Notes under the pieces: model-generated
What the model was told of the DNA's origin: nothing
Databases searched by the model: none
Seen by the model: the letters and a program-made list of their open reading frames with translations, nothing else
Part shown: positions 4,695-8,399 of the stretch, piece by piece
How positions within the stretch are numbered: the stretch's first letter is position 1
How the letters are laid out: each line of letters begins with the position of its first letter
Translations under genes and position numbers: made by a program
DNA from: Glaciecola sp038744645
Lineage (GTDB): Bacteria > Pseudomonadota > Gammaproteobacteria > Enterobacterales > Alteromonadaceae
Length of the DNA stretch: 8,399 nucleotides
NCBI GenBank assembly: GCA_038744645.1
Contig: JBCDMA010000173.1
Coordinates: 1 to 8,399, forward strand
Reading direction: 5' to 3'

Positions 4695-7352
4695 ATGACC
4701 AACACGACAAGTAGCACCATAAATACAACTTGTGCATATTGTGGTGTTGGCTGCGGTATCTCAATATCTCAAGGCGAAGAGACGACCTTGGCAGGCTTGA
4801 AAGATCATCCAGCCAATAGCGGCAAGCTATGCATCAAAGGGACACATCTCCTTGATACTCTTGATGTAACTAGTAGGTTAACACGGCCCGAAATCAACTC
4901 CATTCCCGTTAGCTGGGACGAGGCGACATTACACGTTGCCGATAAGTTAAATGAAATTATAGCGAAATATGGGCCTAATGCGGTCGCATTTTATGTATCA
5001 GGTCAGCTGTTGACTGAAGACTATTACGTCGCTAATAAGTTAATGAAGGGGTACATTGGCAGCGCAAATATAGATACCAATAGTCGTTTGTGCATGTCCT
5101 CAGCTGTCGCCGCATACAAAGGTGCTTTTGGCGAAGATGTCGTACCTTGTGACTACAGTGATCTGGATTGTACTGAATATTTGATTCTTGTTGGCTCAAA
5201 TGCCGCTTGGACACATCCCGTGTTGTTTCAACGCATGCAAGCGGCAAAAAGCAAAAATCCCAGCATGAAGATTGTCGTCATCGATCCCCGCCGATCGGAC
5301 ACAGCTGACCAAGCCGATATGCATTTGCCACTCGCTCCAGGGTCAGATGCTGCCATATTTAACGGCTTATTGAATCATTTACACAAACACGATTTTCTCG
5401 ACAATGATTTTATTGCCGCACATACAGATGGGTTTGAAGATGCATTGGTTGAAGCTGAAAATTGGACAATCTCTAAAGTAGCCGAGCATTGTGCATTATC
5501 AGAACAACTTGTAATGGATTTTTATAATGGCTTTGCAGAAGCCAGTTCTGCCGTCACCTTTTATTCAATGGGTATCAATCAATCGTCAAGCGGTGTAGAT
5601 AAATGCCGCGCTATCATAAATGCGCATCTCGCGAGTGGTAAAATTCTAACACCAGGATCAGGTCCGTTTTCTATCACTGGCCAACCCAATGCGATGGGCG
5701 GACGCGAAGTGGGTGGATTAGCCAATCAGCTCACGGCTCACCTAGATATTGAAAATCCTGAACACAGAAAAATCGTTAAGAATTACTGGCAATCACCTAC
5801 AATAGCAAAAGAAAATGGTAAAAAAGCGGTAGACATGTTTGATGAAGTCGATAATGGCAATATCAAAGCGATATGGATCATGGCGACTAATCCTGCGGTC
5901 AGTTTACCTGACAGTGGTAAAGTGAGAGACGCACTCAACAAATGCGAGATGGTAATAGTGTCAGACTGCGTGTCTACGAGCGATACGCTGGCTTTCGCAA
6001 ATGTCAAATTGCCTGCAACGGGGTGGAGTGAGCGCGATGGAACCGTTACAAATTCAGAACGCTGTATTTCAAGGCAACGGCCATTTAAACCTGCCTATAA
6101 AGAAGCAAAACACGATTGGGAAATCATGTGTGCTGTGGCTAAAAAGATGGGTTTTGCAGGATTTGAATTTACATCATCACATGAAGTCTTTGATGAATAT
6201 GCACAATTGACAGTTATCGCAAATAAAGACTCACAGCAATTAAATTTAGAAGCATTAAGTGGGCTTAGCCGAACACAATATGACGCTATTCAACCGATTC
6301 ATTGGCCGTTTCGCAAAACAGAAGGGCAGTGGGTGAGTGTCAAGCCCTTTTCTGACAAGCGATTTAGCACCGAAAACGGTAGAGCCAAGTTTAAGACTGT
6401 TATCCCACAACAACCAAAAGCAAAGCCAAACTCGACCTATCCAGTGCGTATGAATTCGGGTAGGGTCAGAGATCAATGGCACACAATGACCCGGACAGGC
6501 TTAACCAACAAGCTCTTTGCGCACATTGACAAACCCTATATACAGATGCATCCGTCGCTGGCGAAAAAGCATAATATCCGAAACAAACAGTTAGTGCGTG
6601 CAAGCAATCATCAAGGTCAATATGTCGCTCATGCATTATTGACCAATGCGGTGGAAGGTGAACAATGCTTTGTACCAATTCACTGGAACAAAACCTTTGC
6701 ATCGGCATCAACCGCTAACGCGCTGTTCGAATCTGTGTTTGATCCTATATCTGGCCAACCTGAAAGCAAACATACGATCGTCAATCTAGAACCAGTACCC
6801 GTAACACAGTACGGTGAGATATATGCCGTTCAGGATGTCCAGCTAAATACTGAATATTGGGTGAAGCGTCAGCTAAATGGTTGTGTCAACTATGCTTTTG
6901 AAAATCAAGAAAAAATTACTGACCTGTTAACGTGGGCGCAAACGTGCCTGTTTCAAGAAGGTGAGTGGTTGGCAATGCACAAAGGTACGCGAACGCAGCT
7001 CATATGCTTATTGGACAATAAACTCGTCTTTGTTGCCTTTATAGACACGCAGCCTATTACCATTCCAAGTGATTGGGTAGCGCAGCTGTTTACGCAAGAT
7101 ACGTTGCCACCAGAAAGCATTCGTGCGTTGCTTCACGCGACACCAGACCCAACCTATCTATTGGGCCCATTGGTTTGCGTTTGTCATCAGGTGCATGAAA
7201 ACGAGATAGTCGAATCAATCAAAGATGGCTTAGTTACCGTGGATTCACTCGGTGAAAAGCTTAAATGCGGAACAAATTGTGGCTCTTGCCGGTCTGTTGT
7301 ATCCAGCTTAATTGATGAGCATCGCATTAAAGTTGTAGAGATTGAGAGTTAA
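4695..7352 (+). CDS. nasA: assimilatory nitrate reductase catalytic subunit (molybdopterin, with C-terminal BFD domain)
   Basis: Cytoplasmic molybdoenzyme that reduces nitrate to nitrite for NirBD. The 885-residue protein begins with a [4Fe-4S] motif, C13-x2-C16-x3-C20 and C46 (CAYCGVGCG, KLCIKG). A molybdopterin oxidoreductase core follows, with the probable Mo-ligand Cys133 in SRLCMSS as in NasA/NapA enzymes. GQPNAMGGREVGG lies near residue 330, and a molybdopterin-dinucleotide-binding domain starts near residue 583 (NSGRVRDQWHTMTRTG). The C-terminus is a BFD-type [2Fe-2S] domain with C828-x-C830 and C862-x2-C865. There is no twin-arginine signal, so it is NasA rather than periplasmic NapA. 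I chose ATG 4695. The reading frame is open from an ATG at 4596 inside nirD, but the extra 33 residues are unlike the family, and GAG at 4685-4687 offers a modest ribosome binding site. It starts 43 bases after nirD. No NasB/NasC-type diaphorase is nearby. Confidence 0.95.
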   Translation: MTNTTSSTINTTCAYCGVGCGISISQGEETTLAGLKDHPANSGKLCIKGTHLLDTLDVTSRLTRPEINSIPVSWDEATLHVADKLNEIIAKYGPNAVAFYVSGQLLTEDYYVANKLMKGYIGSANIDTNSRLCMSSAVAAYKGAFGEDVVPCDYSDLDCTEYLILVGSNAAWTHPVLFQRMQAAKSKNPSMKIVVIDPRRSDTADQADMHLPLAPGSDAAIFNGLLNHLHKHDFLDNDFIAAHTDGFEDALVEAENWTISKVAEHCALSEQLVMDFYNGFAEASSAVTFYSMGINQSSSGVDKCRAIINAHLASGKILTPGSGPFSITGQPNAMGGREVGGLANQLTAHLDIENPEHRKIVKNYWQSPTIAKENGKKAVDMFDEVDNGNIKAIWIMATNPAVSLPDSGKVRDALNKCEMVIVSDCVSTSDTLAFANVKLPATGWSERDGTVTNSERCISRQRPFKPAYKEAKHDWEIMCAVAKKMGFAGFEFTSSHEVFDEYAQLTVIANKDSQQLNLEALSGLSRTQYDAIQPIHWPFRKTEGQWVSVKPFSDKRFSTENGRAKFKTVIPQQPKAKPNSTYPVRMNSGRVRDQWHTMTRTGLTNKLFAHIDKPYIQMHPSLAKKHNIRNKQLVRASNHQGQYVAHALLTNAVEGEQCFVPIHWNKTFASASTANALFESVFDPISGQPESKHTIVNLEPVPVTQYGEIYAVQDVQLNTEYWVKRQLNGCVNYAFENQEKITDLLTWAQTCLFQEGEWLAMHKGTRTQLICLLDNKLVFVAFIDTQPITIPSDWVAQLFTQDTLPPESIRALLHATPDPTYLLGPLVCVCHQVHENEIVESIKDGLVTVDSLGEKLKCGTNCGSCRSVVSSLIDEHRIKVVEIES

Positions 7353-7361
7353 GAGGTCACT

Positions 7362-8228
7362 GTGAGTACATTTGTTTTTGACCAATTTTTTCAGCGATTC
7401 GGATTTACAAACAAACGTAAATTGTTTGCTGATAAGACAATTGGTGCTAGCGTCGCATTTGATCCAGGTGTATACATTATTGGTGGTGGGTGCGGTGACC
7501 CTGAACTGATTACTGTCAAAGCGCAGCGAATAATAGAGCAGGCAGATGTACTGCTTGTTGATTGGTTAGTCAATCCTGTCATCTATCAATCTTGTCGAAA
7601 AGATTGTGAAGTTATTTTTGTTGGCAAAAAGTGCGGAAGACATAGCGTTACACAAGCAGAAATCGATAATCTTCTTGTAGAATGTGCTCGCAAATACCAG
7701 GTAGTCGGACGGTTAAAGGGTGGAGATCCGAGTATTTTTGGTCGATTGGCTGAGGAAACCAGTATTTTAACTGAAAACAGTATTCCATTCTGCGTCGTGC
7801 CTGGGATTACTGCAGCAAGTGGTTGCGCAGCTTATTCAGGCATACCGTTGACGATGAGAGACGTTGCTCAGTCAGTTAAATTTATCACTGCCCATTACAA
7901 AAATAGTAATGAAGAACCTATCTGGGAAGATTTAGTACAAGATAGTCAAACACTTGTGTTTTATATGGGACTCACTCGTATAAACATGATAGCCACTAGA
8001 TTGATAAGTGCTGGTATGTCAAACACTATGCCAATTGCAGTGATTCAACAGGGCACACTTGACCAACAGTCGGTGTGGACAGGTAGCCTAGATGATGCAA
8101 AACACTTAAATCTCGAAAAACTACAGGGGCCTGCACTAATCGTTGTTGGAGAAGTCGTCAAATACCGCCAGCAAGTGAACCTTTCTATGGTTAGGCAGGC
8201 GAGCACAATCGGGCTTTGCAATGGCTAA
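7362..8228 (+). CDS. cobA: uroporphyrinogen-III C-methyltransferase (SUMT), single-domain
   Basis: Uses two S-adenosylmethionine molecules to convert uroporphyrinogen III to precorrin-2, the branch point to siroheme, which NirB needs. The 288 residues hold one tetrapyrrole methylase domain. The SAM-binding loop is GGGCGDPELIT (41-51), then RLKGGDPSIFGR (117-128), VPGITAASG (146-154) and TLVFYMGL. It lacks the N-terminal dehydrogenase/ferrochelatase part of CysG, so siroheme completion must come from elsewhere. Several positions depart from the family pattern as I recall it: GAGPGD has become GGGCGD, YDRLV is VDWLV (66-70), and FGRGGEE is FGRLAEE (126-132). There is also an extension of about 35 residues before the domain. 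The start is GTG at 7362 with AGAGGT at 7352-7357 upstream, 9 bases after nasA. The end overlaps the next gene by 8 bases. The family is clear, and activity is likely but not certain given the substitutions. Confidence 0.9.
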   Translation: MSTFVFDQFFQRFGFTNKRKLFADKTIGASVAFDPGVYIIGGGCGDPELITVKAQRIIEQADVLLVDWLVNPVIYQSCRKDCEVIFVGKKCGRHSVTQAEIDNLLVECARKYQVVGRLKGGDPSIFGRLAEETSILTENSIPFCVVPGITAASGCAAYSGIPLTMRDVAQSVKFITAHYKNSNEEPIWEDLVQDSQTLVFYMGLTRINMIATRLISAGMSNTMPIAVIQQGTLDQQSVWTGSLDDAKHLNLEKLQGPALIVVGEVVKYRQQVNLSMVRQASTIGLCNG

Positions 8229-8399
8229 CAATTTCAGTCAATACGTTCAGTTGATTGGAAGAGGTAAAACTGCAGGAAAATATCTTACTCAAGAACAAGC
8301 ATATGATGCTATGTCGATGGTGTTGAATAACCAAACCACGCCGGAACAACTCGGTGCATTTTTGATGCTGTTGCGTGTGCGAGAGGAATCTTCAGAAGA
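8221..8399 (+). CDS. TrpD2/YbiB-like glycosyl transferase family 3 protein, N-terminal part (3' truncated)
   Basis: An open frame from ATG 8221 to the window end, 59 codons. The translation contains YVQLIGRGKTAGKYLTQEQA (8-27) and then QLGAFLMLLRVREES (43-57). This is the helical N-terminal domain of the anthranilate phosphoribosyltransferase superfamily, and the 'IGRGK...L...A...ML' pattern is that of E. coli YbiB (TrpD2) rather than TrpD. YbiB-type proteins are reported to bind nucleic acids and lack shown anthranilate transferase activity. The start overlaps cobA by 8 bases, with GGG at 8211-8213 as a weak ribosome binding site, so it is probably translationally coupled to the nitrate operon. 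The phosphoribosyl-binding domain is outside the window, so true TrpD cannot be fully excluded. Confidence 0.8.
   Translation, partial: MANNFSQYVQLIGRGKTAGKYLTQEQAYDAMSMVLNNQTTPEQLGAFLMLLRVREESSE

Noticed and set aside
6001..6210. Second + strand open frame inside nasA
   Set aside because: It is a +1 frame shadow of nasA, whose own frame continues unbroken and matches the family across this stretch.
6466..6711. Minus-strand open frame of 81 codons inside nasA
   Set aside because: It is fully inside the conserved dinucleotide-binding region of nasA and shows no domain or start signal.
7362..7466. N-terminal extension of CobA as a separate domain or wrong start
   Set aside because: About 35 residues precede the methylase domain. 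No motif or transmembrane segment is evident, and the GTG start has a good AGAGGT site, so I kept the start and treat the extension as unassigned.

Overview
The window looks like chromosomal DNA from a Gammaproteobacterium. A marine Alteromonadales-type organism (Alteromonas, Glaciecola or Pseudoalteromonas relatives) is my best guess. This rests on the enterobacterial-type NirB and NirD sequences, the gene order nirB-nirD-nasA-cobA-trpD2, a moderate-to-low GC content judged by eye, and -24/-12 promoter logic. The genus is inference. All real genes are on the + strand. I see no tRNA, rRNA, CRISPR array, insertion sequence or prophage gene.

Left block (1-1523): a signalling module. The last codons of a protein resembling the C-terminus of YfbK-type von Willebrand factor A proteins run into an ECF-type RNA polymerase sigma factor, with the stop and start overlapping. 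The sigma gene in turn overlaps by ATGA with a single-span membrane protein that is probably its anti-sigma partner or regulator. The three frames look translationally coupled.

Control region (1524-1765): a 242-base gap without a gene. It holds two copies of an imperfect direct repeat that look like tandem NtrC-type enhancer half-sites, a possible IHF site, a well-formed sigma-54 (-24/-12) promoter, and an AT-rich leader with a small hairpin before nirB.

Right block (1766-8399): an assimilatory nitrate-reduction operon. NasA reduces nitrate to nitrite, and NirBD reduces nitrite to ammonium using NADH. CobA makes precorrin-2 for the siroheme that NirB needs. The final gene, cut by the window end, is a TrpD2/YbiB-type protein whose start overlaps the end of cobA by 8 bases. 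The sigma-54 promoter and NtrC-like sites fit nitrogen-starvation control of an assimilatory rather than respiratory pathway. No nitrate transporter and no dedicated NasB/NasC-type electron-transfer subunit is present in the window.

Most of this is a recognisable system. The points most worth a second look are the architecture of the control region, the divergent motifs in CobA, the missing electron donor for NasA, the operonic link to TrpD2, and the vWA/ECF/anti-sigma module.
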